Source of the DNA: Chloroflexota bacterium
GTDB lineage: Bacteria; Chloroflexota; Dehalococcoidia; JACPQD01
Assembly: GCA_016190665.1 (NCBI GenBank)
Contig: JACPQD010000104.1
Location: 62,001 to 126,000, forward strand
Direction of reading: 5' to 3'
DNA: 64,000 nucleotides
A program made the translations under genes and the position numbers. Position 1 is the stretch's first letter, and every line of letters begins with the position of its first letter. Under the pieces are notes generated by a model that was not told the origin of the DNA, searched no databases, and worked only from the letters and a program-made list of their open reading frames with translations. Of this stretch, positions 17,542 to 26,124 are shown one piece after another.

Positions 17542-18671
17542 AGATCCCTATCCTGCGGCTCCCCTACACCGAGGAAGATATCGATTTCATCAAGGAAGGC
17601 ATCGCGGAGACGTTGAGGAGCGGCTTCATCACCATGGGACGGAAGGTGGTGGAGCTGGAGAGAGCCTTTGCCAGTTTCATCGCGGTGAAACACGCCATAG
17701 CCGTAAACAGCGGCACCAGCGCCTTGGAGATCGTGCTCAGGGCGATGGGCGTGGAAGGGGCATCGGTCGTCGTGCCGACGGTGACTTTCATGGCCACGGC
17801 CACCGCCGTGGTCCACGCCGGCGGGCGGGTCATCTTCGCTGACGTGATGCGGGAGAATCTCTCCCTGGACCCGGACGACCTGCGGCGCAAACTGAGGAAG
17901 GATACCAGCGGCGTCATCATCGTCCATATTGGCGGCATAATCTCCCCACTTTTTCACGAGATCAAGGCCTTCTGCGATGAAAGGGACCTCTTCTTGCTGG
18001 AGGACGCGGCGCACGCCCACGGCGCCGCCATTGACGGCGTGAAGGCGGGCGCCCTGGGGATCGCGGGCGCTTTCTCTTTCTATCCCACCAAGGTCCTCAC
18101 TACCGCCGAGGGCGGGATGATCACCACCAACGACGACGCCGTCGCCCGGATGGCCGACACGCTGAGGGACCATGGCAAGGCCGACCACCGCTTCAATCTT
18201 CACACTGAGTTCGGGTACAACTGGCGTTTCAGCGAGATTCACGCGGTGCTCGGCCTGCAACAAATGAGGAAAGCGGATTCCTACATCAAAGAAAGGCAGC
18301 GCATCGCCCGCGCTTACGACCGGAAGCTCGCTGGGACGAAGCGTATCACGCTGGTGGAGATTCCAGGGAACGTGGAGTGCCCCTATTACAAGTATATCGT
18401 GTATCTGGATGAGAACATAGATCGTGATGCGCTGAAAAGGCGGATGCTGGATGAGTATGGCGTCAATCTGACCGGGGAAGTCTACGCTGAGCCCCTTCAT
18501 ATTCAGCCTGTGTTCAAGAGCTACCCGGGGACGATGCTGAACGGGGAGAAGGACAACTTCCCTGGGGCGGGCTATGTGTGCCAGCGACAGATCTGTTTGC
18601 CCGTTTACCCGGGCCTGTCCGAGGGGGAGATAGATTACGTGGTTGATTCCTTGAAGCGATGCCTGAGATGA
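17538..18671 (+). CDS. DegT/DnrJ/EryC1 aminotransferase
   Basis: PLP-dependent sugar aminotransferase of 377 aa that aminates a keto-sugar nucleotide. Seen: NSGTSALEIVLRAM for the phosphate site, EDAAHAHGA, and the Schiff-base lysine in SFYPTKVLTTAEGG, so it is catalytically normal, unlike RfbH at 9971. The C-terminal half carries GYNWRFSEIHAVLGLQQM. GTG 17538 has GGGAGG upstream and overlaps the preceding stop by 4 nt. Its stop codon lies in the first unit of the second heptamer array, and about 740 nt of repeat-rich noncoding DNA follows. Confidence 0.88.
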   Translation: MKIPILRLPYTEEDIDFIKEGIAETLRSGFITMGRKVVELERAFASFIAVKHAIAVNSGTSALEIVLRAMGVEGASVVVPTVTFMATATAVVHAGGRVIFADVMRENLSLDPDDLRRKLRKDTSGVIIVHIGGIISPLFHEIKAFCDERDLFLLEDAAHAHGAAIDGVKAGALGIAGAFSFYPTKVLTTAEGGMITTNDDAVARMADTLRDHGKADHRFNLHTEFGYNWRFSEIHAVLGLQQMRKADSYIKERQRIARAYDRKLAGTKRITLVEIPGNVECPYYKYIVYLDENIDRDALKRRMLDEYGVNLTGEVYAEPLHIQPVFKSYPGTMLNGEKDNFPGAGYVCQRQICLPVYPGLSEGEIDYVVDSLKRCLR

Positions 18672-18704
18672 AGCGAGAAGCGAGGAGCAGGAAGCGCGAA
18701 GCAA
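18670..18704 (+). repeat. Second array of five GAAGCNN-type heptamers
   Basis: Units are GAAGCGA, GAAGCGA, GGAGCAG, GAAGCGC and GAAGCAA. The array starts at the DegT stop codon. With the array at 16145-16179 it brackets the two-gene segment 16195-18671. Confidence 0.8.
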
Positions 18705-19408
18705 CCACGGACCGGCTGTCATCGTGAGCTTCATCAGGCGGTGTGGCATCGCCAGATACATGGAAGGACGTGCCTTCGACGTGGTTGGAGGTGCGTGGTC
18801 AAATGCGGCGCTCTATTGCTGTCATCCTGAGCTTCATCAGGCAGCGGGGCGCTGCCGGATACATGGAAGGACATCGGTGTTCCTGAAAGACGCCTTTGAA
18901 CGTCTATTCCAGCGAAGTTCCAGGCTGGAATCCGGACGGGCCCGTGAGCACGCGGCGTACGTCCTTCTCGTGTCTGCGCTCTCTGGATTCCGGCCCGCGC
19001 CGGAATGGTGTGATGAGAGGCCCCAGTTCTCCTTGCCAGGTGCCGTTATACATGCAGTAGCCTTGATGTCCTTGAAATCGGGTGGTCAAATGTGGCTGCT
19101 CTCTGGAAAGACTCCATCCCGCGAGGAATCCGACGATGGTACGCCACCATTCCCAGGACGCCCATCTGTCTTCCGACGCCTTTGGAGCGGTCATCCCCAG
19201 CCCCGGGAACGGCAGCGAAACTGCGTCGGATTCCTCGCGCGAGAAAACATTCTTGTCTCAGGACGTATTCAACCTCGCGCTCGGATGACAGCAAAAGAGG
19301 CCCCTGTTTTTCATGTTCCGAACTCCGACGTCCGACACGACATTGGCGAAGGGCTGCCGAGTCCATCTTCATGGTCGGTGGCGCCAGCCAAGGTCATCGG
19401 GAGCTGAT
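18705..19408. repeat. Repeat-rich intergenic region
   Basis: No supported gene. It contains two 52-nt direct copies at 18718-18769 and 18821-18872 (about 44 of 52 identical, both ending in GATACATGGAAGGAC). There is a perfect hairpin TTCCGGC-CCGC-GCCGGAA at 18988-19005, of the type seen in dispersed intergenic palindromes, and a perfect 16-bp inverted repeat at 19120-19135 / 19224-19239 around 88 nt. A second short copy of GTGGTCAAATG occurs near 18795 and 19082. The open frame 18724-19407 crosses these repeats and lacks protein character. Confidence 0.65.
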
Positions 19409-20281
19409 ATGAAGGTGCTGGTCACTGGAGGGAGTGGCTTTATCGGCAGCCACCTGGTGGACAAGCTGGTGGAGAGGGGACACCAGGTGCGCGTCCTGGA
19501 TGTAAAGCATCCCCATCGCGGCGACGTTGATTTTGTGATGGGGAGCACGCTTTCGCTCCGTGAGGCCGAGGCGGCGACGCGAGGGATGGAGGCAGTCTAC
19601 CACCTCGCGGGTTTCTCCAACATCGACCTGGTGAAAGATAACCCGGTAGCCACTGTGAGGAGTATTCTCGGCACGGGGTACGCGTTGGAGGCGGCGCGTC
19701 GGTGTGGGGTTGGAAGGTTACTCTTCGCCAGCAGCATCTTCGTGTATGAGCAGCGCGGACATCTCTACACGACCACGAAGGTTGCCGGAGAACGGATGTG
19801 CAAGGACTATCAGACCCTATACGGACTGCCGTATACAATCCTGCGCCTGGGGACTGCCTATGGTCCCCGCAGTCGGGACGCGGATGTTGTGTCTATTTTC
19901 GTACGGGTTGCTCTTAGGGGTGGGCCGCTTGTGGTCCACGGAAGCGGGCGCCAAAGGCGGAACTTCCTCTACGTGGAGGACATGGCTGAAGGCTGTTGCG
20001 CTGCGCTGGCTCCCCAAGCCGAGAATAAGAGCTATGATATCGTCGGACGCGAGTCGGTAGCGATTGGCGCTCTTGCCGAGACAGTGGCCTGCCTGTTCGG
20101 TAACAGGGTGGTGGTCTCCTTCGATTCTTTTCGGGAAGATGACCATGTCGGGCACGAGCATGCGCCGGACGAGGGGTCTTGGGCTGACCTGGCGTGGGAA
20201 CCCCGGACCTCCCTTGAGGATGGAGTGAGAAAATACATCGCCTGGTCCCTCGAGCACCGATCGCTTGTGGAGGGCAAGTGA
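19409..20281 (+). CDS. SDR-family NAD-dependent epimerase/dehydratase
   Basis: Nucleotide-sugar SDR of 290 aa with TGGSGFIGSHLVDKL at the N-terminus, YHLAGFS, ASSIFVYEQ and the catalytic YTTTK (shifted from the usual YxxxK context but present). RLGTAYGPRSRDAD and RRNFLYVEDMAEG follow. It is somewhat short for the family. It could be a 4-epimerase or 4-reductase; the substrate is not assignable. ATG 19409 has GGGAG 7 nt upstream; an in-frame start at 19313 would add residues encoded by the repeat-rich region. The stop overlaps the next GTG by 3 nt. Confidence 0.82.
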   Translation: MKVLVTGGSGFIGSHLVDKLVERGHQVRVLDVKHPHRGDVDFVMGSTLSLREAEAATRGMEAVYHLAGFSNIDLVKDNPVATVRSILGTGYALEAARRCGVGRLLFASSIFVYEQRGHLYTTTKVAGERMCKDYQTLYGLPYTILRLGTAYGPRSRDADVVSIFVRVALRGGPLVVHGSGRQRRNFLYVEDMAEGCCAALAPQAENKSYDIVGRESVAIGALAETVACLFGNRVVVSFDSFREDDHVGHEHAPDEGSWADLAWEPRTSLEDGVRKYIAWSLEHRSLVEGK

Positions 20282-21438
20282 GAGTCTGTTTCATGGCCTT
20301 CCGCAGCATACACACACAGCGGTGCCTGGACTGGTTCGTGAGAAAAGGGCACGAGGTGCATTTGATCACCCACCAGCCGCAGCAGATCGATGGCGCCAGG
20401 GTGCATGACATTTCCTTCCGCACCAGCGCCGCGCTGCGCTGGAAACGCTATCTTAGTCTTGATTTGAATCACAACCTTGCCCGCAGGCTGCGGTTAGTCT
20501 TCCAGGTCAGGAACCTGGTCAGGGAGATAAACCCTGACGTGTTACATTTGCATACGCTTTACTTCCCCTGTTATTATGGAGCCTTCGCTGCTGCGAGGCC
20601 GCTGGTTATCTCGCCTTGGAATGGCGACGTTATCTGGACGCCCAAGAGGCCGTGGTACCACCGGGCCATCGTCGGCTACGCCCTGCGGCGGGCCGACGCG
20701 GTTACCGCCGATAACCAGACCATGAGGGATACCTGTCACCAGCGCTATCGGGTCCCCGAGGAGCGAATTCACGAGATCAGGTGGTTCGGGGTGGACACCA
20801 AGCACTTCTATCCCCGAGGCAAAGATGCCTCATTGATGAAGCGGTTGCGGCTGGAAAGCTCGCCCGTCGTCCTGAGCACGAGAGCGCTCTCTCCGGGATA
20901 CAACGTGGATGCTCTGGTCCGGGCCATGCCGCTGGTATTGGAAGAGGCGCCGGAGGCAAAGTTCGTTTTCCTCTGGCCGGGCGGTGAACTGGTGGAGGTT
21001 ATTGCCGATCTGATCCGGCAACTTGGAGTCGAGAGCGCGGCCCGCCTGGTGGGCCGGGTGGACCACAGTGAGCTGCCTTCATATTATGGCTCAGCGGATG
21101 TGACCGTCTCCATAGCATCGCCTGACTCGATTTCCGCCTCTCTATTTGAGGGCATGGCTTGTGGAACGGCCCCCGTGGTTGGGGACGAGCCGGCGGTGAC
21201 CGAGTTCGTGAAAGATGGTTGGAACGGGTGGGTTGTACCTCCTCGGGACCACGTGGCCCTGGCCCAGGCGATAGTCAAGCTAATCAAGGATGGCGAGACG
21301 AGGCAGACGTTCGTGGAAAGAAACCTGGCGCTGGTCAAGGACAAGGCCGACTTCGATGGCGAAATGGGCAAGATCGAAGCGCTTTATTACGCTCTGCGGG
21401 GGAAGACCGGAGGGCGATTTGGAGTCAGGAAGGATTAG
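20278..21438 (+). CDS. GT4 glycosyltransferase
   Basis: Retaining GT-B glycosyltransferase of 386 aa. The N-terminal acceptor domain includes LHLHTLYFPCYYGAFA-type residues. The C-terminal donor domain carries FLWPGGELVEV, VGRVDHSELPSYYGSADV and the E-x7-E motif region SASLFEGMACGTAPVVGD. It would add one sugar to the lipid-linked unit from a nucleotide donor on the cytoplasmic side. GTG 20278 overlaps the previous stop (GTGA). It is followed after 8 nt by an SDR. Confidence 0.85.
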   Translation: MRVCFMAFRSIHTQRCLDWFVRKGHEVHLITHQPQQIDGARVHDISFRTSAALRWKRYLSLDLNHNLARRLRLVFQVRNLVREINPDVLHLHTLYFPCYYGAFAAARPLVISPWNGDVIWTPKRPWYHRAIVGYALRRADAVTADNQTMRDTCHQRYRVPEERIHEIRWFGVDTKHFYPRGKDASLMKRLRLESSPVVLSTRALSPGYNVDALVRAMPLVLEEAPEAKFVFLWPGGELVEVIADLIRQLGVESAARLVGRVDHSELPSYYGSADVTVSIASPDSISASLFEGMACGTAPVVGDEPAVTEFVKDGWNGWVVPPRDHVALAQAIVKLIKDGETRQTFVERNLALVKDKADFDGEMGKIEALYYALRGKTGGRFGVRKD

Positions 21439-21446
21439 AGAGAGTC

Positions 21447-22361
21447 ATGAAGGTGTTGGTTACCGGTGGCCTGGGAGCGGTGGGGGCGCCGCTGGCGGAG
21501 GAGCTCCGGAGACGAGGGTACGAGGTCTGGGTCTGCGACCTCAGGCATTCGAGTACTCCCAACTATATCCGCTGCGATGTGGGACAATACCGGCAGGTGG
21601 AGCGGATTTTCGCTGACAATGACTTCGATTACGTTTACCATCTTGCGGCGGAGTTCGGACGGTGGAACGGCGAGGATTACTATGACACCCTTTGGACGAC
21701 CAATGCCATAGGCACCAAGAACCTGGTCCGACTGCAAGAGCAGAGGCGTTTCCGCATGGTGTTCTTCAGCAGCTCGGAAGTGTATGGCGACTACAATGGC
21801 GTTATGTCCGAAGATGTGATGGACAAGGTTGAGATTAAACAGTTCAACGACTACGCCATGACCAAATGGGTGGGCGAGATGCAGGTCCTCAACTCGGCGG
21901 CCATGTTCGGGACGGAAACGGTCAGAGTCCGGCTCTTCAACATCTACGGCGTGGGCGAGTACTATTCGCCCTATCGCGGGGCCATTTGCGCCTTCATATA
22001 CAAGGCTTTGAAGAACCTGCCGTATACTGTCTTTCTGGAACATCACAGGACGTCCTGCTACATCGATGACGCCGTTCATACCCTCGCCAACATCATGGAC
22101 AATTTCAGGCCGGGGGAGGTGTACAATATAGGGGGCAATCAGTACCACGACATAAAGTACCTCTCCGATCTGGTTCTTGGCTATCTGGGAAAAGATGATT
22201 CTCTGGTAACGTACAAGGAGTCTGAGGGCTTCACCACCAGGGATAAGAAGGTGGACCTCTCCAAGGCTATGAGGGACTTGAGCCATAACCCGAAGGTCAC
22301 CCTCGAAGAAGGCATCCCGAGGACGATTGAGTGGATGAAGGGAGTCTACGGGTCCGCGTGA
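21447..22361 (+). CDS. SDR-family NAD-dependent epimerase/dehydratase
   Basis: 304-aa extended SDR. Seen: VTGGLGAVGAPLAEEL (Rossmann loop), YHLAAEFGRW, FSSSEVYGD and catalytic YAMTK, then RLFNIYGVGEYYSPYRG and HRTSCYIDDAV. The glycine loop has AVGA where most have FIGS, and the sugar-binding region differs from GalE or RmlB, so the substrate is unassigned. ATG 21447 lies 8 nt after the GT4 stop; the long in-frame extension back to 21159 overlaps that gene and is rejected. Confidence 0.83.
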   Translation: MKVLVTGGLGAVGAPLAEELRRRGYEVWVCDLRHSSTPNYIRCDVGQYRQVERIFADNDFDYVYHLAAEFGRWNGEDYYDTLWTTNAIGTKNLVRLQEQRRFRMVFFSSSEVYGDYNGVMSEDVMDKVEIKQFNDYAMTKWVGEMQVLNSAAMFGTETVRVRLFNIYGVGEYYSPYRGAICAFIYKALKNLPYTVFLEHHRTSCYIDDAVHTLANIMDNFRPGEVYNIGGNQYHDIKYLSDLVLGYLGKDDSLVTYKESEGFTTRDKKVDLSKAMRDLSHNPKVTLEEGIPRTIEWMKGVYGSA

Positions 22362-22412
22362 CAAGCAAGAGCGTCAAGGAGGCTCTTTATTCCTTCTATG
22401 TCACAACTGCTA

Positions 22413-22430
22413 CCTCGCCGGGCGGCGAGG
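22413..22430 (+). promoter_or_regulatory. Perfect GC-rich hairpin before the 22489 gene
   Basis: CCTCGCC (22413-22419), loop GGGC, GGCGAGG (22424-22430). It lies between the stop at 22361 and the promoter-like site at 22440 and has no T-run. It may be a weak terminator or a dyad for a regulator. Confidence 0.4.
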
Positions 22431-22439
22431 GTAAGCCAT

Positions 22440-22468
22440 TTGACCGAACCGGCAAAATCCGGTTCAAT
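22440..22468 (+). promoter_or_regulatory. Candidate internal promoter with dyad operator in the spacer
   Basis: -35 TTGACC (22440-22445), 17-bp spacer, -10 TTCAAT (22463-22468). A perfect dyad GAACCGG-CAAAAT-CCGGTTC (22446-22465) fills the spacer and touches the -10, the usual position of a repressor or MerR-like operator. Confidence 0.4.
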
Positions 22469-22488
22469 AAAGGGAGAGATTCATCGTT

Positions 22489-23412
22489 ATGAGATGCCTG
22501 GTTACCGGTGGGGCGGGCTTCATAGGCTCCCATGTGGCGGAAGCGCTTGTGAGGCGAGGGGACGAGGTGGTGGTCCTCGACAATTTCTCCACGGGCTCCC
22601 AAGATAATCTAAGAGACATTCCCACTCTTGAAGTCGTGAAGGGCGATGTCCGCGACTCCGTGCTGGTGGCCGCTCTTGCCAGAGGGACGAAAGCCATCTT
22701 TCATCTAGCTGCGGAAGTCGGCAACCTGAAATCCCTGCGGGACCCGGGGCTTGATGCTTCTGTCAATATTCTGGGCACGATAAACGTGCTGCGATGCGCG
22801 GTTGACTGCGTAGTGAAGAAAGTAGTGTATTCGTCCTCTGCGGCCATCTTCGGTGAGGCCAGGTTCTTGCCGGTAGATGAGTCACATCCGACCCAGCCGG
22901 AATCCTTCTATGCGGTGAGCAAGCTGGCCGGAGAGAAGTACGCCCTTTCCTTCGCCCGGCTCTTCCCTATCGAAACCGTATGTTTGCGCTATTTCAATGT
23001 CTACGGCCCTCGGCAGGGACATAGCGAATATGCCAGCGTCATCCCCATATTCGCCGAAAGACTTTCCAAAGGGCTGCCGCCGGTTATCTATGGAGATGGT
23101 GAGCAGACCAGGGACTTCGTCAGCGTTCACGATATCGCGGCGGCGAATGTCCTGGCGGCGGACTCCAGCTTCTCGGGTGAGGTATTTAACATCGGAAGCG
23201 GAGTTCGCACCAGTGTAAACAGGCTCAACGAGGTCATGCAGGCAAGCATGTGCGTGCGACTGGCCCCTTTCCATGCTCCTCCACGCGCAGGGGAAGTGAG
23301 GCACAGCTTGGCTGACATTTCAAAGGCAGGGAGGATGCTGGGATACGCCCCTTCCGTCTCTATGGAGGGTGGCATAGCAGAGCTTGTTTCGTGGCTTCGA
23401 GAAGGTTCCTAA
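22489..23412 (+). CDS. SDR-family epimerase, GalE/WbpP-like
   Basis: 307-aa SDR with VTGGAGFIGSHVAEALVRRG, DNFSTGSQDNL, YSSSAAIFGEARFLPV and the catalytic YAVSK, then RYFNVYGPRQ and TRDFVSVHDIAAAN. All are close to UDP-glucose/UDP-GlcNAc 4-epimerase signatures at full length, making 4-epimerisation the best guess. ATG 22489 has GGGAGAG about 11 nt upstream, and a 127-nt leader with two dyads separates it from the preceding gene. The following gene starts 17 nt after its stop. Confidence 0.86.
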   Translation: MRCLVTGGAGFIGSHVAEALVRRGDEVVVLDNFSTGSQDNLRDIPTLEVVKGDVRDSVLVAALARGTKAIFHLAAEVGNLKSLRDPGLDASVNILGTINVLRCAVDCVVKKVVYSSSAAIFGEARFLPVDESHPTQPESFYAVSKLAGEKYALSFARLFPIETVCLRYFNVYGPRQGHSEYASVIPIFAERLSKGLPPVIYGDGEQTRDFVSVHDIAAANVLAADSSFSGEVFNIGSGVRTSVNRLNEVMQASMCVRLAPFHAPPRAGEVRHSLADISKAGRMLGYAPSVSMEGGIAELVSWLREGS

Positions 23413-23428
23413 TGCAGGTGCCCTGGCT

Positions 23429-24604
23429 GTGAAGAAAACTCTGGTAATCACAGAGTGGGCCCCACCGGTTGTCGAGGGTGGGCCGGTCCTCCTGGGCAGA
23501 CTGCTGCGCCGTTTTCCCAAGGGCAGCTACGCGTTCCTTTGCCGGAGACCAGAGGAGCACCGGTCCGCCGTCGACCCGTCGGGCCGTCTGGATTGCCAGT
23601 ATGACTTCTTCCATGTGCCCCAGTTTCTGGGATCAGGGCGGGTGGCAAGAAATCTAAACAGGGTTCTGACGTATCTCCTGATACCTATGCTGACCGTAAG
23701 GGGGCTCCGGCTGGTGAGGTCGGGCAAGTTCGATAACATATTGAGCACCACTATGGGAGAGGGGGCGATAATTGCTGCCTACTTCGTCAGCCTTGTCACA
23801 CGCAGGCCGCTCTTCGTGTACTGCTTCGACGCCTGGCGCGAACTGGCGGTAGGCCGCGTGGACAGGGTCATGGCGTTCCTTTTCGAGCGGAGGGTATTGA
23901 GTCACGCAGCCAGCGTTTTTGTGATGAGCGAGGCTCTCCAGGGATTCTATCGTCAGAAATACGGTTTGTCCACAGTCATGCTGCCACACCCGGTTGACCG
24001 ATCGCTCTATGACGCTAACGGAAAGTCACCTCGACCTGTCGGTAAGGAATGCCGCATCGTCTTCACCGGAGTGATTCACAGCCCCCAATTGGATTCAGTC
24101 AAGCGCCTGGCGGAAGTGGTGAACTCTCTGGAGAACGCCAAACTTGCATTGTATACACCTAACTCGCCGCATGAACTCGCCGCCGCCGGCGTTGGGGGGA
24201 GGAACGTGGAGTATGGATTCGTTGAATCCACCGACGTCCCCCGGGTTCAGCAAGAGGCCGATGTTCTCTTCTTGCCCATGGCTTTTAACTTCCCTAACCC
24301 GGCCCTGATAGCGACTGCCTCTCCGAGTAAGATGCCCGAGTATCTGGCGGCGGCCCGGCCGATTCTGGTCCATGCCCCCAGCTATTCTTTTATCGCGGAC
24401 TACGCCCGGAAGCACGGCTTCGGCCTGGTGGTCGATAAGCCCGACGAGAAGGAACTGAAGGCGGCGCTCCTCTCGCTGATGAACGACCAGGAATTGCGGG
24501 GCAGCCTGGCGGAGAAGGGTCGCGCCCTGGCGCAACATCATGACCTGGAATCGGTCTCCAATCGACTGAAGGAGTTTCTACTCCAGGGAGGGCCTGTTCG
24601 ATGA
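23429..24604 (+). CDS. GT4-like glycosyltransferase
   Basis: About 391 aa, GT-B fold. The N-terminus KKTLVITEWAPPVVEGGP starts the first Rossmann domain. The second carries IVFTGVIHSPQ, QQEADVLFLPMAF and KMPEYLAAARPILVHAP, which is the GT4 donor-site arrangement with the conserved E in PEYL. It would act as a sugar transferase in unit assembly; donor and linkage are unknown. GTG 23429 is the first start that preserves the domain; no strong ribosome site is seen. It overlaps the next ATG by 4 nt. Confidence 0.8.
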   Translation: MKKTLVITEWAPPVVEGGPVLLGRLLRRFPKGSYAFLCRRPEEHRSAVDPSGRLDCQYDFFHVPQFLGSGRVARNLNRVLTYLLIPMLTVRGLRLVRSGKFDNILSTTMGEGAIIAAYFVSLVTRRPLFVYCFDAWRELAVGRVDRVMAFLFERRVLSHAASVFVMSEALQGFYRQKYGLSTVMLPHPVDRSLYDANGKSPRPVGKECRIVFTGVIHSPQLDSVKRLAEVVNSLENAKLALYTPNSPHELAAAGVGGRNVEYGFVESTDVPRVQQEADVLFLPMAFNFPNPALIATASPSKMPEYLAAARPILVHAPSYSFIADYARKHGFGLVVDKPDEKELKAALLSLMNDQELRGSLAEKGRALAQHHDLESVSNRLKEFLLQGGPVR

Positions 24605-26124
24605 AGGTGCTCCTGATTCATCCACCATGGAAGAGGCTGTTCCACTCGGAGCTCGCCGAATACCCGGTTGGGTTAAGCTGCATCGCCGCTGTGCTCCGCG
24701 ATGCGGGGTATGACTGCACGGTCTACAACGCTGACTACGGTTATGGGGATGCTGAGCCGCTGACTGACTATTCCAGCCTTGACGCGGGCTACAGCAAGAT
24801 GACGCGCGGCTATGCCGAGTATCTTAAGGTCATCGGCGACTTGTCCCATCCGATATGGCATGAAGTCAAGGGGGTAATTCGCGGCCTTTCGCCGGAAATA
24901 GTGGGCATCAGCGCCATGACGGCCAGCTTCGGCACCGCGCTGAACGTGGCTCGACTCGTGAGGGAGGTAAGCCCGGAGGTCCCCATAGTCTTTGGCGGAA
25001 AGCACCCCACGCTCCTTCCGGAGGAGACCATGAGGAACCCGGAAGTGGACATGGTCGTGCGTGGGGAGGGGGAATACCGTTTTCTCGAGCTGATCGAGAA
25101 GCTGAAGACGGGCCGATTGGAAGAGGTGAGGGGCGTCTCCTTCAGGCGGGGAGGCGAAGTTATCCACAACCCGGATGGGGAGCGAATCTCCGATCTCGAC
25201 GCCTTGCCCTTCCCGGCTCGGGAGCTTCTTTACGACGCTCATCGGTATCCCGAAGAGGGCTTCGGCACCATGTTCGTCACACGCGGCTGTCCTTACCAAT
25301 GCGTCTTCTGCGGCTCGCCCGCGCTCTGGAAACGGCGAGTGACGTTTCGCAGTCCTCGCAACATCGTGCGTGAACTCAAGGAAGTCGTGGAAAGATACCA
25401 GACCGACAGATTCAGTTTCCAGGATGATTGCCTTACAGTGAAGAAGAGCTTCATCCTGGAGGTCTGTAGTCTCATGCGGCAAGAGGGGTTGCGCATCGAA
25501 TGGTCCTGCCTGGCTCGCATCGACCAGTTGGATGAAGAGACACTCATAGCAATGAGGCGCGCCGGCTGTTCCATGGTGTCTATCGGCGTTGAATCAGGCA
25601 ACGACGAGATTCTGAAGAAGATCAAGAAGGGCGTGACTGTCGATCAGATCCGTCGGGTTGTGAGGCTATTGAAGAAGCACGATATCAAGACGACGGGCTT
25701 CTTTATGTTCGGCTTTCCTTGGGAGGCCGAGAAAGAGATTCTTGACACCATTCGTTTCATCAAAGAGCTCAAGCTGGACAGGATTCACTACTCGCTGGTC
25801 GTACCCCTCCCGGGAAGCGAGATTTTCAGCACCCTGGACGCCATTGGGGCCCTGGACCACCTGAAGACCCCCACCGTTGACTGGAACCGGTTTTATCAGT
25901 ATAGCCCGGACATGTTTTTCGCTAAGGATCTCTCTTCTGACGAGCGCTTGGGCTTGATAGAGCGTATAGAGAAGGAACTTGACTTTGTTAACTGGCAGCG
26001 GGCCGGGATTAACCGCCGACTGACTACCAGGTTCATGAAAAGGGTGAAGTACTATCTGCCCAGGCCGGGAGAAGCGGCCAAGAGGGTGGCCGCTATAGTT
26101 GCGGGGAAAGGCGGGCGCGGATGA
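24601..26124 (+). CDS. B12-binding-domain radical SAM protein
   Basis: 507-aa enzyme with an N-terminal B12-binding-like domain (KVLLIHPPWKRL, VGISAMTASFGTAL, PIVFGGKHPTLLPEE) and a radical SAM barrel with Cys230-x3-Cys234-x2-Cys237 (GCPYQCVFC), QDDCLTVKK and VSIGVESGNDEIL. A C-terminal helical region of about 80 residues follows, longer than in its paralogue at 16195. It shares GDLSHPIWHEV with that protein. Family members include carbon methylases and hopanoid or lipid-modifying enzymes; the substrate here is unknown. It overlaps both neighbours by 4 nt (ATGA). Confidence 0.86.
   Translation: MKVLLIHPPWKRLFHSELAEYPVGLSCIAAVLRDAGYDCTVYNADYGYGDAEPLTDYSSLDAGYSKMTRGYAEYLKVIGDLSHPIWHEVKGVIRGLSPEIVGISAMTASFGTALNVARLVREVSPEVPIVFGGKHPTLLPEETMRNPEVDMVVRGEGEYRFLELIEKLKTGRLEEVRGVSFRRGGEVIHNPDGERISDLDALPFPARELLYDAHRYPEEGFGTMFVTRGCPYQCVFCGSPALWKRRVTFRSPRNIVRELKEVVERYQTDRFSFQDDCLTVKKSFILEVCSLMRQEGLRIEWSCLARIDQLDEETLIAMRRAGCSMVSIGVESGNDEILKKIKKGVTVDQIRRVVRLLKKHDIKTTGFFMFGFPWEAEKEILDTIRFIKELKLDRIHYSLVVPLPGSEIFSTLDAIGALDHLKTPTVDWNRFYQYSPDMFFAKDLSSDERLGLIERIEKELDFVNWQRAGINRRLTTRFMKRVKYYLPRPGEAAKRVAAIVAGKGGRG

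Noticed and set aside
17379-18761. 460-codon minus-strand frame over the DegT gene
   Set aside because: Antisense shadow of a gene with a complete PLP-enzyme signature set.
18724-19407. 227-codon open frame on the plus strand
   Set aside because: It crosses direct repeats, a palindrome and an inverted repeat, has no recognisable domain and ends inside the next gene.
21159-21446. N-terminal extension of the SDR at 21447
   Set aside because: It overlaps the GT4 C-terminal domain in another frame; the Rossmann fold begins right at ATG 21447.
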